NCBI GenBank assembly: GCA_902806565.1
Contig: CADCXA010000016.1
Span: 1-64,000 of the forward strand
Source of the DNA: Hypoxylon rubiginosum
Lineage: Eukaryota; Ascomycota; Sordariomycetes; Xylariales; Hypoxylaceae
Length of the DNA: 64,000 nt
Direction: 5' to 3'
In this document: positions 49,720-61,689 of the stretch, one piece after another
How positions within the stretch are numbered: position 1 is the stretch's first letter
Layout: every line of letters starts with the position of its first letter
The notes under the pieces: generated by a model
What the model was told of the DNA's origin: nothing
What the model saw: the letters and a program-made list of their open reading frames with translations, nothing else
The model's database searches: none
Translations under genes and position numbers: made by a program

Positions 49720-50457
49720 GTCTACTTCTGGCGGCTACAACGCAGATGACCCTATTTGGAAAACAGATACTTCAATTGAGAACCCAAAGCTGGGGTGTTA
49801 AAAGGAAATGCAATTCCCGGTTCTGCATACCATCGACAAATAGGATAATGTCCCCTTAGTGGACTAAAGTTACAAGCACGCCATACCCCTTGCATCACAC
49901 ATCATTAACGTGCAAGGTGCGCGAGCGAGGGACACTTCATATCAATGAAGCATTTCATTCGTTGAACGACTATCTGCCAAGTAATAGCATTGGCTTCGCA
50001 TCTTCGCACTCTTTGAAGACGTAAAGCTAGCGCCAGTAATAGTTTCGATACCTCATACGATATCAGCCCTAGACTATCACCATTGAAGCTTATAAAAGCC
50101 ATAGTGAACATCTCCGTACAATACCAGGGCCGATTTGACCTCTGGCATGGATGCGACGATGCGATATCATGTTGATTGAATTTTACATTGATTTCCACCA
50201 CTTTCTAGGTACGTACATTCCACGCACGCGGCTCTTAGTTATGCTATAACGAGCTGTCTATACCTTGATAGGTCTTAAATCACTTGAATATCTGCTAGAG
50301 TGTTGCTATGAAAAGCGTTCTATGTAAATACCTAAGTACCTATTAACCTATAATTCTCTACGGATCTTTTTGCAGCCTCCCTAATTACTATCAACCCTTA
50401 CAAAGTCGGACACTTGTACCTCAAAGTACAACAAGGAATTGAAACCGCATTCTTTGT
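49720..50457. promoter_or_regulatory. Intergenic: transporter promoter, P450 3' end
   Basis: 740 bases between the transporter start and the P450 stop; both genes run leftward. Short frames here have no support. TAGGTACG/TACCTAAGTACCT motifs occur at about 50,204 and 50,324-50,341. Confidence 0.5.
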
Positions 50458-52245
50458 TCATACCCGGCACTGAGCCCTGTCCTCAGCATATCCAGACAGG
50501 ATCTGCGCAGTCCTCTTTGGACTTCGTGGCTGGAAATCGCAGGGAAATGGTAAAGGTTCCAATATGACGTGAGCATTGGTAGCTTCGCTGTCAAAGTCGA
50601 TTGCCCTACCCGTTTTTGGACTCATCTTTCTCTTCAAGTTGAACGCCCATAGAACACCCGCGCCCGAGATGAACATTTCGTCGTCCACGATATGCTGACC
50701 GAGGCATGTTCGACGGCCCCATCCGAAAGTGTGCATGCCTACGCCATCGCGGAAGTTGGGATATCGTGAGAGGGGCTCCTGGTAAGTCGGCCATCCTTTC
50801 TCCAAGTAACGCTCAGGGTGGAAATTCTCGGGGTCCGGATATTGCTCTGCGACACGGTTCATGCTCCTAAAGCACCGAGTCAGTACCTCCCGACACCCCT
50901 TTTGTCTGCCTCCCGGGCCCTTAGGCAATCCAAGATTAACTTACCACTCGCACGCTAATATTATAGTGCCTTTCGATATTATCTCTCCTCGAAATTCGTC
51001 ATCCTGCTCGGCCTGGTGGGGAACGCCTAACAAGAATATGAGCCAACCACTTCGATCTTTATATGTCAGGGGCAGTAACTTACCAAGAGGAACGCCAGAT
51101 CTCCATCTTAGTGTCTCCTTCAGACACGCCCGGATCGTAGGCATGTCAGGTATGTCAGCTGCTGTCGGCATACGATCGCCACAAACCCGGTCGATTTCAT
51201 CCTGGGCCTTTTCTTGCCACTCCGGGTGCAGCATCATGGCCATCAGGAAGAACTGCAGTGGGCCAGAGATGGTTACCACGCCCACAAGATTTTGAAACCC
51301 TAGCATACAGCTTGCGAATTCTTCTTCCTGGTAAGACTGGTCCAGGCTGAGATTGCCTTGTTTTTGGAGGCCAGTGAAGTATCGGTTCGACCAAGTGCTC
51401 GGGGCGAGGTCACCTTGGAGGAACTTCTGCTTTGCGGTATGGAAGGAATTAAGCCACCAGGATCTCTGCTGATCTTCGCGTGCTCTCTCAAACTTCTTCC
51501 AGGGGTTAAATGCCCAAGGTATTGCCCATAGGGGTGTCATAGTGTTGACGATCGGTCCCGACACAGACATCTGTGTCAAGGTGCAATCAGCGCTGTCCGC
51601 ATTCTCCTTGCCTATGGAAGCGTCATCCCAAGCAAGCCTGCTCATTATGCGGCCGCAATGTTCTCGGGTGCTGGCATGAAACTTTTCGGGATCGAGAAGG
51701 AGAATTGCAAGGTATCGTTTAACCTCACTCTCAATGACGCCGAAGAAATGATGTCGGTGAAAATCAGCCATGGCAGCGTGGACCCATTTCCTCTGGCGTG
51801 TCCATATGTCTTTAGGGATCGCAAGTCAGTAAGCAACAATATTACTAGGTAGGTGTTTCATACCATGCCTATCCATCAACGCAAGATAGCCTGGCCCAGT
51901 CTTGTGGTCAAAAAGAGCCCTAATCTGAGGGCGTCCTGAGTAGATGTGGCCTCTTTTGACAAGAAGTTCCTCGGCAATCTTCTCATCCGAGATTATAATA
52001 AACTGTTGCCCTAGCATCGAGGTTCGGTAGATAGGTCCGTATATATCTGCCCATTCTTTGAATTTCTTCCACATGCAAAACCTATTCAAGTCATGGACTC
52101 TCCCAACAATAGGGAATTGTTGAGGCCCGGGGATGCTATTGTTTGAATGTGCGTTCCTCTTTCTCCAAGAGAGTAACTGGCGTAGAACAGAAAATAGGAG
52201 GCTCGGCACGGCCAAGTAGAAAATCAGTATTCGAACGCCTTCCAT
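50458..52245 (-). CDS. Cytochrome P450 monooxygenase, 532 aa
   Basis: Membrane-anchored heme monooxygenase, probably in the endoplasmic reticulum. Exons 52245..51864, 51809..51084, 51026..50945 and 50866..50458 sum to 1599 nt; introns of 54, 57 and 78 nt have GTATGA/GTAAGT donors and fitting phases. The start is the ATG at 52,245, giving an N-terminal anchor (about 5-25) followed by PGPQQFPIVG. Landmarks: Glu359-x2-Arg362 (ETLR), VPLGVPHQAEQDD across an intron, PERY (414-417) and the heme loop FGWGRRTCLGQ with Cys451 as ligand. The I-helix reads LVGVVTISG: Val306 sits where most P450s have the acidic residue of AGxDT. VPLGxPH after ExxR is common in the CYP64/OrdA-like group; family assignment by eye is weak. 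Substrate unknown; no backbone synthase is nearby. Confidence 0.92.
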
Positions 52246-54591
52246 CCTGGGCACCTATACTGGATATCTAGAATGAATAGAAATATACTTCAAGACAGGA
52301 ACAGCAGGTAGAGAACCAGCATTGGTACTTATATCAAGCATCACTTCCTCAGTTCCAATCGCTGCGCATATAGATTTGTAATATCCGAGTTCTCTCAGTC
52401 CTAGAGCGCATTGCCTCACGAAAACTCCCACTGAAATATGTCACCGCACCTAAGCCGCCCAGCTTGGCACAGCAAGCATCTATTCCGAGCCCAACAGTAG
52501 TTGCTACTCTAAGATCGAGCCGGATAAGGGGAAGGATGCAGGTCACATGGATCAAATAATCGCCAACGTTGGGAAAACTTTGGGGTTAGTTCTTACGATC
52601 CCTACATCTTCACAAAAATAGAAATGCTTTCGCTGCTCGTGATTCGTATGAGCGTCGTTTACATCGACGCTGTACGATAATTGCTTAATCACCAACAGCC
52701 AGTCGACATCTAGATTGATGACCCAACGCCGACATGGTTGCATAGATACTTATCGTGGAGTGGTTACCTGATTGCTAAAAGACTCACAGTCCGTTTCCAA
52801 GCCTGCCGGTGTTGGCAGTCCATCTGTCTTCGTATAAGCTAATCCTAGCTAGTTCATGGTCATATCAGGGTAATAGTGTCGTGTGATCCTCACGAACGGC
52901 TTACATGACTCAGACTGGATCAAGAACTACTAGGTACCCAGGTAGTTAATACGGGACACAGATGTTTCAGCCTCGGAAAGATTGCCGCTTGGGGATGTCC
53001 GGCCATTGATTTTGTCAAGGTATCTTGATTAGCTCAGCACTTTACTCATGGCTTCGTTCAAGATAATGCGATAACGCGTCAAGGTAAGTTCCGTTCCATA
53101 TGTAGGTGTTTACTACGCGTGCCCAATAGCATATATTCTTAGGGCTTATATTCATTTATCTCTTGACCGAGTTGGTCTTGCTGCAACGCCTCACCGCTTG
53201 AGATTGGCTTCGTTGAATTCCCGACGTCACACAATTCATGCCCGCGCGTGCGGCAAGCTGCTTGCAGCGAGCATATGCCCGTTTATCCAAGAATGTTCTC
53301 GGGGGCACCGAACACGTAACTGCACGAACGGCTACATCTAGAGCACTGAGGCATACCCAGAATCTTTACCCTTTTGGAGAGGTATCTAGGTACCCATCAA
53401 CCCTAGGAGGTAGAATAGCAACGGCCACAATGGCTGAGAAGTTCGTAAACTCGTCATGGTTTCCTACCTACCTAAGGTAGATACGAATAATTAGACTTCA
53501 TTGTCTCCAAGTAATTACAATCATCTCTAAGCCTTAGTACCAGTAGGTGTTAAAATCGAGCGAGCATATAAGATCATCGATGATTTATGTAAGGTTAAAA
53601 TCACATACACTAATTTCAGTACAAGATAAGACGATACCCGTTTTCAGCCAATAGGGACAATTGAGAGAGACATTCCTTAAGTTGAGATTGGCGTAAGCAG
53701 GGTAGTGGCGTTACTCAACATGGTATATACAACCCGTTTGGCCAACATTACCCGAGCTGTGGCACTGGAGTTGGACCGTTCAGACCGTTATACCGCTGCA
53801 GCAGCATGAGTGCCAGAACATTTTCGTGGCCTCGGGATCGTAGGGTAGATGCCTGTTACTCGTATTAATTTTAATGTGTAGTTGAATAACTTCGTTGCTT
53901 TTAAGGACCAAACCTATGTACTTGTTAAGAAAGCACTTGACACATCACATACCTACCACCTACTATACCTAAGGTAGGTACCTAGGTAGTTCAGTAGTAA
54001 TCTTTGACAATTGCCTGAGTGCTGGTTGCACATCATTGAAATCAATTTCATCTGACACGCCGTGCGAGTAGTGCGAATTAGCAGCTAAACACTGGCGAAA
54101 CGCATAAAAGGGGAACGGGCCGCCCCTTTAGAAGTTGAGGAAAATTAAGCGTTGTAGCTTGGTTCGCATCACTGCTCCCAGCCACTGACGCGTTCTTCCA
54201 CCTAAAGTGAACAAGGGTTTTTTGAGGTCTTGGAGCTTAAAACAATGAGCATGCCAGTTGTTCATGAGTCCACCGATCTTTGGGGAGTAGTACAATAGCG
54301 GCTGAGCTACATGTTATTATCTAAATTATGTAGGTACCTTTAGGTAGGTTAGGTAGTACATATAAGTATCTCGCCGGTTATGTTAATTTGGACGGTTGGC
54401 GGTTTACCCGATCCCGATCAACATCATGATTTACGTCGTTTGCATCATTAGACATGCTGTGGCGTCTCGCGGGGTCCGGCACTAAGCTTGCCTTCGAAGA
54501 GGCCCCCAGCCCTTCATAAATCGAAACAGATGCCAACATGGAAGGCCATTAATTAGAGTCTCCATAGGTCTCTACAATATCGTCTTCCAAT
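52246..54591. promoter_or_regulatory. 2.3-kb divergent intergenic region
   Basis: Lies between the P450 (leftward) and the M28 peptidase (rightward), so it must hold both promoters. I found no supported gene. It has several strong copies of the dispersed palindromic motif, for example aaggtaggtacctaggtag near 53,982-54,000 and gtaggtacctttaggtaggt near 54,331-54,350. Confidence 0.5.
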
Positions 54592-57218
54592 ATGTGGCAT
54601 TGTGGTTCTCAATGCCTGGCGTTTATCGCCTTCTCCCTCACTTTTGCTAATGCGCGCTTGCATGCGCAATTTGCACAGCAGTCCTTGATTGACAGACCGA
54701 ATATTCCACTGTCGGCTCTGACATCGGAGGAAAGTATTCTCGTAGAAGCTATTTCTAATACGAGTATATCAGAATGGTCTTACTACTATACTCACGGACT
54801 CCATCTCGCTGGCAAGAATCTTACGATGGCGCAGTGGACCGCCGATCGTTGGGGGGAGAATGGATGGAATTCGAGTCTTGTCTCCTACCAAGTCTATCTG
54901 AACTACCCAGTCGACAAGTCTTTGAGCGTTACGTACCCAAATGGGAGCATTTATCAACCTTCCCTGGAGGAAGCCGTGCTAGAACAGGATGAGACCACCG
55001 GCTACCCGAATAGAATACCCACCTTTCATGGGTACTCCGCAAGTGGTGCCGCAAACGCTGAATTCGTATACGTCGGGCAGGGCCAACAAAGCGATTTCGC
55101 CAGATTGATCGAACTTGGCGTGCCATTGGAAGGCAAGATTGCTGTTTCGAAGTATGGAGGCCCCTTCAGAGGATTGAAGGTCAAGAACGCGCAGGAGAAT
55201 GGAATGATGGGTGTCATTATTTTCACAGACACTATAGACGACGGAAATATCACCGAAGCGAACGGATACGCCGCGTATCCTGACGGTCCGGCGCGAAATC
55301 CATCAGCCGTACAGCGTGGATCGGTTTTATTCTTATCGACATATCCTGGCGATCCAACTACTCCTGGCTGGGCTTCGAAAAACGGCTCATTAAGGGCGGA
55401 TCCTTCAACAGTACTCCCCAGGATCCCTTCCATTCCAATATCCTACGCAGATGCCATTCCAATTCTCGCCGCCCTCGACGGATATGGGACACCTGGTCCT
55501 GAGGTAGATCGCACGGGCTGGGTAGGTGCATTGAACGTATCCTATAGTACCGGCCCCGCCCCTGGAACGACCATGAGCATGACAAACCTCATGGAAACAA
55601 CGTATGCCCCGATCTGGAATTCGATTGGCATAATCAACGGTACAATCGCGGATGAAACGATTGTTATAGGAAATCATCGTGATGGTTAGTTTCTCCTATA
55701 GCCCCTATATTTATCATACACCCGGTCGCTAATCTCTTCGTGACCACAGCGTGGATAATAGGGGGTGCCGCCGATCCCAGTATGTTGAACGGGAAGCTCA
55801 GGAGTGAAAGGCACCAGTGACTCGTACACGATGCTAACGTATAGAAGATAGCGGATCTGCAATAATGGTTGAATTATCCAAGGCATTCGGTAGTCTTCTG
55901 TCCACAGGGTGGAGACCAAAACGAAATATCGTCCTCGCATCATGGGACGGCGAAGAGATGGGATTATTAGGCTCCGTTGAATTCGTTGAAGAATACGCGC
56001 CCTGGTTGACTCAGACCGTAGTATCATATGTGAACATTGTGAGTATCACCGATTTTTAAAAGGAGGGAGTACTAAGTGCTAACTCTAAATGCGTACCTAG
56101 GATGTAGGTGCATCTGGGCCTTGGCCCTTTATAGAAGCAACCCCTGAACTCCATACTCTTGCTATGGATATCATGCAGAAGATTGTCTGGATGGACACCA
56201 ATCGCACGATGAAAGATGTCTGGCTTGAATATACCAACGGCTCCTTTGGTGTTCTTGGTTCGGGAAGTGACTATACTGCATTCGTCCAGCGAGGAATCGG
56301 CTCCGTAAGTGCATCCTTACCGTATGGTCTACGTTATGGGACTACGACTGAAAATTACCAGATCGACATTAGCGCAGGAGGAGGGCCCACAGATCCTGTC
56401 TACCAGTATCATAGTAACTTTGACTCTTATCACTGGGTGAGTAATTCTCGAGGTTTAAAGCCGGAACGCGGCTCTAGAAGCCATCCCAACATGCGTACAC
56501 CCCGTCCAGCAAGAAAAACACATACCAAGGGAGATACTGACTGTAACTGTTATAGATGTCCACATTTGGGGATCCTGACTTCCTAACTCATAAATCTATG
56601 GCACAAGTACGACTACTTAGTACCTAAGATACCCTATCATGAAAAGAATAGTACTAATAAAATTTCCAGTATCTATCACTTCTAGTCTATAATCTTGCAG
56701 ATCAAGATGCAATACAGTTTGATGTGCCGAACTATGCGACGCAGTTGGAAAAGTACTACGAAGACCTCCTTTCTACAATTAATTCTACGTCACAGACGCT
56801 GGACACTTCGTCGTTACGAAGCGCCATAGATGAATTCAGCATTAGTGCCACGGAAGTACAAGCTCTTGAGGAGCATGCGGTTGAGACAAGCGACCATGAA
56901 TTGCTCACTATAGTGAATCACAAGTACAGAGATTTCCAGCGCGGCTTCGTTTCGCAAGGCGGTCTACCGAACCGGGAGTTCTACCGGCACCTGATCTTCG
57001 CGCCTGGAATCGACACCGGTCTGTCTACCCCCACCTCCCCTTTCCTAAGTCGTAAATATGGGCTCTGTGCTGACTGATGCTTCCTCCTAGGCTATGCCGC
57101 GACAACGTATCCGGGTATAACAGAGGCGTTGCAAGCTGGCAACAGTTCCCTTGCAGCCGAGTTCGTACGGAAAACTGCGGACGCTATCCTGACAGCAGCA
57201 AGTATTATCAAGGTCTAG
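54592..57218 (+). CDS. Secreted M28 peptidase, glutamate carboxypeptidase II type, 725 aa
   Basis: Extracellular or vacuolar-lumen zinc carboxypeptidase, probably for scavenging peptides. Exons 54592..55684, 55750..55779 (30 nt), 55848..56038, 56101..56436, 56556..56606, 56670..57018 and 57091..57218 sum to 2178 nt; phases fit, though the last donor is GTCTGT. Residues 1-22 form a signal peptide. A PA domain (about 150-330) interrupts the peptidase as in the family. The two-zinc site is complete: His362 (NHRD), bridging Asp373 (AADPNSG), catalytic Glu410 and ligand Glu411 (WDGEEMGLLG), Asp439 (start of exon 4) and His542 (YQYHSNFDSYHW). A TFR-like dimerisation domain follows (about 590-715). 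Many NxS/T sites fit a secreted glycoprotein. Orthologues are often anchored by one N-terminal helix, so a signal anchor remains possible. Confidence 0.93.
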
Positions 57219-57925
57219 GAGCTCATAGTAACTACGGCCAAGCGTAGAGCCTTCTTACATGATGCTGACCATATCTACGGGTACATACGGTCATGAGAAT
57301 GAAGTCAAAGACAGTCACGTGACTATTCGATCACATGATAACAGAATGAGCGGTAGCCATTACGAACGATGGGCATCTCCTTCCTACATTCCTTATAGCA
57401 ACGGTCAATTACAGTCTGCAGCTTTTTGTTGGAATTCGATATAGGGGGTGATGTTCTCCCCGACGACGACCACCAACAGCGCTTCTTTACTGCCATCTGC
57501 AAATCAAACATATTTGCGATTAGCATAGAAAATAGAAAAGGAAAGAAAAGAAAGAAAGGAAGAAACGTAGCTTCGGAAGATAGATTTTATTTGATTGTTC
57601 ACATGCCTCCTGTACTCGTTGTTCGCACCTAGCTTTGTACGTTACGACTTGTGAAACAATCGAATTGTTCACAATGATATCTGTTCAGGCGCCTATGTCC
57701 ATATATTCACCTCGCTGGCGACCCAGCCGCGGAAGAATCCCACCGAATAGAAGTGATTCTTTGTGATAGATTCAATTTTCTTTCCTCCAACGCCAGATTT
57801 CCACAAAGGTTGTTGGAGATAATTCATCATTTGGTTCTTATTTAGTATCACCACCTGAAACTTATCGACATTCAGCCATCTTATCCAACTTTCCCGTACA
57901 GTCAAAGTAGGTAGCCTTGTCCGAC
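57219..57925. promoter_or_regulatory. Intergenic with E-box palindrome
   Basis: 700 bases between the peptidase and an orphan gene in the same direction. AGTCACGTGACT at 57,313-57,324 is a perfect 12-bp palindrome with a CACGTG core, the site type bound by fungal bHLH factors. It is 600 bases upstream of the next start codon. A purine-rich run (about 57,530-57,565) is the other visible feature. Confidence 0.55.
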
Positions 57926-59194
57926 ATGTCTGACTCAGGCGGCAACTCAGATGTGGAGGTATCCGAAGAAGGCGTGGATCGACTCCTCGAGAGTCTCTCG
58001 GACCAAGTTAAGAGGCTTCACGCTTTCCAAGATTCATCGTATAGACTACCAGTTCCAATAATTGAGGTTCCCGAATACAACCCCCAGGGTAGGTTCATCG
58101 ATTTCCTCCCGAATGCAGAGGGATGGGATCCGACAGCAGGCAGTTGGTCACGTCGAAGTGGTGTCCCTTACGAAGTCTCCACGCCGGAGGGCCAATTTAT
58201 TCCTTTCAAGACGTGGATGATGAGGTATGCCAGGGGCTGGCTCAGATTTATAGAGCAGCCAGATCTGAAACCAGACCCAGAGCTTTTTGGAGATGCCTAT
58301 AGCCTAGGGGGCTTGTTCAATTTCTTCAGCGTCGTAAGAGCTCGTGTCAAAAAAAATGTTATCTACGCAATGTGGTCGAGGCTTGCGTCGCAACGCATGA
58401 ATGCAGTTCTCACTGTCGATATTGACGACGAGGAACGATCCGCCGAGGACACCGCCCTACTCCGGATAGGAGGACTGGCCTTCTATCTTTTCCCTCGAGA
58501 CTTCTTGGATTCCAATGAGTTGGGTGCTAGATTGAGGGAATTTATTGCCGCCGAACCTGTCAAAGAATGCTTCTACGAGTATAAGGAGGATTATTTGGAT
58601 CACTATCAGGCCACATCAAACTCATTCTGGAACGTTATACAGCCCAGGCTAGGGGATACGAAAATTGATTTGTTGAGGCAAAAATACGGCTCACATGGTA
58701 CAGATCGCCTAGATATTTATAAGGGTAACTGGAATCACGAGGATCACGCCTGTAGATTCATACTCTGTCTTTACGATGTCCTTAGAGGTTACTTGAGCGC
58801 TGCAAACGTTATGCCCTCGACTGCGAGGGGGTTTGAGCGCTACGCATTCAGTGAAACGTACAGCCCAGATATGGTGGATCAATATTGGTTTGGCTGGGCA
58901 TTGCTCACCTTTCTTGTCAAGTGTTGGCAACATAACCAGAGTCATCCTCTAGAAGAATATGGCGCGTTGCTGGCCCCTGTTCTTTACCCAGGTTGGCCCG
59001 GGGGGAATAAAGTCGATTTTCCACATTTCCAAATTGGGATGATTAATCTTAACCCAGACTCGAAGTGGAGTACTGAAGAATTCCCCAATAGAGTGCCAGT
59101 CAACGATGCCCTTGAATTCAGAGTTATAAGTGAAGAAGATGCAGAAGAAGCTAACGACCCAATTTACGAGTCGGAGACGGATCCATCTCGATGA
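57926..59194 (+). CDS. Orphan fungal protein, 422 aa
   Basis: I do not recognise this protein. A single exon starts at the ATG at 57,926 and encodes 422 residues. The first ~20 residues are Ser/Asp/Glu-rich (DSGGNSDVEVSEEG). The body is acidic, rich in aromatic residues (many Trp, Tyr and Phe) and looks globular and mostly helical, with no signal peptide, membrane helix or metal motif. The end is again very acidic (EEDAEEANDPIYESETD). Codon use matches its neighbours and there is no internal stop over 1.27 kb, so it is surely real. It converges on the next gene. Confidence 0.82.
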   Translation: MSDSGGNSDVEVSEEGVDRLLESLSDQVKRLHAFQDSSYRLPVPIIEVPEYNPQGRFIDFLPNAEGWDPTAGSWSRRSGVPYEVSTPEGQFIPFKTWMMRYARGWLRFIEQPDLKPDPELFGDAYSLGGLFNFFSVVRARVKKNVIYAMWSRLASQRMNAVLTVDIDDEERSAEDTALLRIGGLAFYLFPRDFLDSNELGARLREFIAAEPVKECFYEYKEDYLDHYQATSNSFWNVIQPRLGDTKIDLLRQKYGSHGTDRLDIYKGNWNHEDHACRFILCLYDVLRGYLSAANVMPSTARGFERYAFSETYSPDMVDQYWFGWALLTFLVKCWQHNQSHPLEEYGALLAPVLYPGWPGGNKVDFPHFQIGMINLNPDSKWSTEEFPNRVPVNDALEFRVISEEDAEEANDPIYESETDPSR

Positions 59195-59846
59195 TTAAAT
59201 GAACCGGAAGATATCCTCTACCTACCTAGGTACATAGAGAAAAACCAAAGCTCGCCCGAGTTTTACAGGAAGTTTCATCTTGAGGAGTCTCAAGGGTTAG
59301 CGCTGATATGTAATTAGGTACAGGAAACACTCCCGGATGGAAATTTGCGAAGCTAGCCATTCCCAAGAAAGAAACTATTGTAGTATGTAAGCTTAAGCGT
59401 CTAATGTATACCTACCTAAGGTACCTACCTCCTAGATACCTCTATCTATTCTGCCTTATATCACGAGTCGTAGATAAATCTCCCATGTCCTTCTAAGGCC
59501 TCTTTTCCTAGGTACTCTATGTCACCCGTAAGGTGAAAAGATAGGTAAGAGAAGTGGGTAATTTGACGATTATCTAGCTCCAGCCTCTCTATCTTTGCAG
59601 CGGAGTAAGGCTAGAACTTTGCCTACCTAAATCAGGTAATACTCTGAACCGTAAAACTGTTAGACGTAGGTAGGCCACAAGGGATGCGAGCAGAAAGGGA
59701 ATTAATTACTTTGGTATCTGTCTCCAACGATGATCATTTCTTGAATTTTGGATATAATAATTATAATAAATACCTAGGTACCCACCTGGGGTAGCCTATA
59801 AACGCATTAGGTCCCTGGATCGCCATCACTCTTGCCTACCATTTCG
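59195..59846. other. Intergenic between convergent orphans
   Basis: 650 bases dense in the TACCTA/TAGGTA motif: about 59,218-59,236, 59,408-59,440, 59,508-59,516, 59,620-59,640 and 59,769-59,785. No coding frame is supported. Confidence 0.55.
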
Positions 59847-61073
59847 CTACGGCCCGACCGACATCTTATTCCAAAAGCTCATTAGGGACTGAGCGGCATG
59901 TGATAGCTTGCGATCCTGTATCCTCTCGCAGTAGACCCTATTCTGTATATACCGGTCCCGCTCATTAAAGAATGGCTTGACTCGAAACCTCCAGTCTCGG
60001 TATCGAGCTGCATCTTCAATGGTCGGGTGTTGGTCCTCTTCTTCTTTATCGGTGTCCTCGCTAGGTGGAAATTGTACAGGTAGTAAAATACCGTGGACTT
60101 CGAGTACCCGTATGCTGGGATCCTCATCAGCATCTATGGCAATTTGTCGTTTAATGCCGTAGTTGGTGGTAAATCGTCCCACCTGTTCAATAGCGGGAGA
60201 TTCTACTCGGGGCAGTCTTTGCTGCATCAAGGAGAACCAATTGATCGCCTGGGAGTTCAACTGAACGCGGTCATGAGCCTTGCAGTCGTATAGCTTGATG
60301 AAGCTTGGGGGCTTCCTTGTGCGCTTCTTTGCTTTCCCTGTTGTTGGGCGTTTCCGCTTACCGCCTCTGGACGAAGCATTTCGTGTTGTTGAATCTTCAG
60401 GCTCGCTTGTGGATAAGAGGCCCTCATCCGACGACTCATCCTCCGGACGAGGTATTAAGCTGCGTTTCGGGCCTAGTGAGGTTTGTTGGTCTACGAAAGC
60501 GGCGAACTCGGCGCTCTTCGCTGCGAGTCTCTTCCTCTCCATTTTGAAGTGGAGCTTGGGAACATACTTAGGGGATATGGCATGATGAAGCAATCTTCTG
60601 TCTAGGATACCTATGTCTCCGACATCGACGCGGCCGTGAGTTGGTGAGCTTGGTGGGCCTTGCTCAAATAATAGACTTTCTAAAGGCGAGGGAGCTCTCC
60701 ATTCACTAAACCCGGACTGGGCTACCGTGGATCGTAGATACCGAGGTTTTTGTGGGATTATATCTTCCCATGACCGAAAAAGATTGATATATTGCAATTG
60801 CTGATTTTTGGTGGAGTCCAGCAGTTCGCGCTTCTTTGTTATCGTCTTGATGTACTGTTCTTCGTGTATTTTTTGCTGCTTTTCTCGTTCCTTTTTATTC
60901 TCGTATGCTTTACGTAAATCAGTCCATCGACTGTCGTCGAAGTTTTCTCTGCTTGGAGGTTGCTGCAGGCTGATACTAATATCTTCGAGAGCCAGCTCGT
61001 AGTTTACCAAAGCCACGCTTCTACGATCTAATTTCAATCGCATAATTGTCCGTAAAAGCGGTGAATGCGCCAT
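59847..61073 (-). CDS. Orphan protein with basic cluster, probably nuclear, 408 aa
   Basis: Family not recognised. A single exon from the ATG at 61,073 encodes 408 residues. Residues about 45-90 are highly charged and helical (a short coiled coil is likely, with NKKEREKQQKIHEE). A disordered acidic/serine stretch (about 210-236) is followed by a strongly basic cluster (about 236-256, with GGKRKRP and KAKKRTRKPP), a good bipartite-type nuclear localisation signal. The C-terminal 150 residues contain an acidic run (SEDTDKEEEDQHP) and then a helical end. A chromatin- or RNA-associated role is only a guess from composition. Confidence 0.78.
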   Translation of the reverse strand: MAHSPLLRTIMRLKLDRRSVALVNYELALEDISISLQQPPSRENFDDSRWTDLRKAYENKKEREKQQKIHEEQYIKTITKKRELLDSTKNQQLQYINLFRSWEDIIPQKPRYLRSTVAQSGFSEWRAPSPLESLLFEQGPPSSPTHGRVDVGDIGILDRRLLHHAISPKYVPKLHFKMERKRLAAKSAEFAAFVDQQTSLGPKRSLIPRPEDESSDEGLLSTSEPEDSTTRNASSRGGKRKRPTTGKAKKRTRKPPSFIKLYDCKAHDRVQLNSQAINWFSLMQQRLPRVESPAIEQVGRFTTNYGIKRQIAIDADEDPSIRVLEVHGILLPVQFPPSEDTDKEEEDQHPTIEDAARYRDWRFRVKPFFNERDRYIQNRVYCERIQDRKLSHAAQSLMSFWNKMSVGP

Positions 61074-61689
61074 CTTGAGGAGCACCTAACTAGCAATAGG
61101 GGGGAAGTTAATGAACCGTGTTTAGCAATCTTGTCCTACTCAAGGTTTTATAATAGACATTAACAGTTATAGATTGAAATCGATGCTTCTCGATGAGGGT
61201 AGATATGGGATTGATATGGCTGTTTAAAACAAGGACTACTGCATCTTTCTATAAACTCTTTATATTAGGTACCTAAGGTAGGTACCTACCTAGGTATGGG
61301 CAACAATCCCTTTATTAATAACCTTGCTGTTGTTTATGATCCTTAGATTAGTACTTTTGTGTTGACCTCTTTACTGTCCACTTTTCCCTTTTTCATCTCT
61401 TTGTTGACAAAACAACAATGATACCTACCTCCTAGGTAAGAGGTAAGTACCTATGTAATTAGCACAAGGTCGCATGGGGCTTTGGCTCCCTTTAGAATGA
61501 TGTAATATTCTACGGAGCATCATAATCGGCTACTTATTCCTTACTGTGCAACCAGTTCAAGGGAGAGTGATGTAATGAGGTATTTATTAAGATAGGTAGA
61601 TATCTAAGTTATATTAACCAATACATATGTATTGGTAGGAGATACCTAAGAGGTAGATGTAGATATTCCACCTTGCTCGAGATGTGGTC
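61074..61689. other. Intergenic, motif-dense
   Basis: Upstream of the nuclear orphan and downstream of the Dal5-type transporter. It includes one of the longest runs of the palindromic motif, at about 61,266-61,297 (taggtacctaaggtaggtac and onward), and others at 61,421-61,452 and 61,588-61,660. No gene seen. Confidence 0.5.

Noticed and set aside
53238..53480. 80-codon frame in the P450/peptidase intergenic region
   Set aside because: Overlaps the dispersed TAGGTA motif, no homology, no splice context.
47265..57218. Secondary-metabolite cluster (MFS + P450 + peptidase)
   Set aside because: No polyketide synthase, NRPS, terpene synthase, dimethylallyl transferase or pathway-specific zinc-cluster regulator is present.
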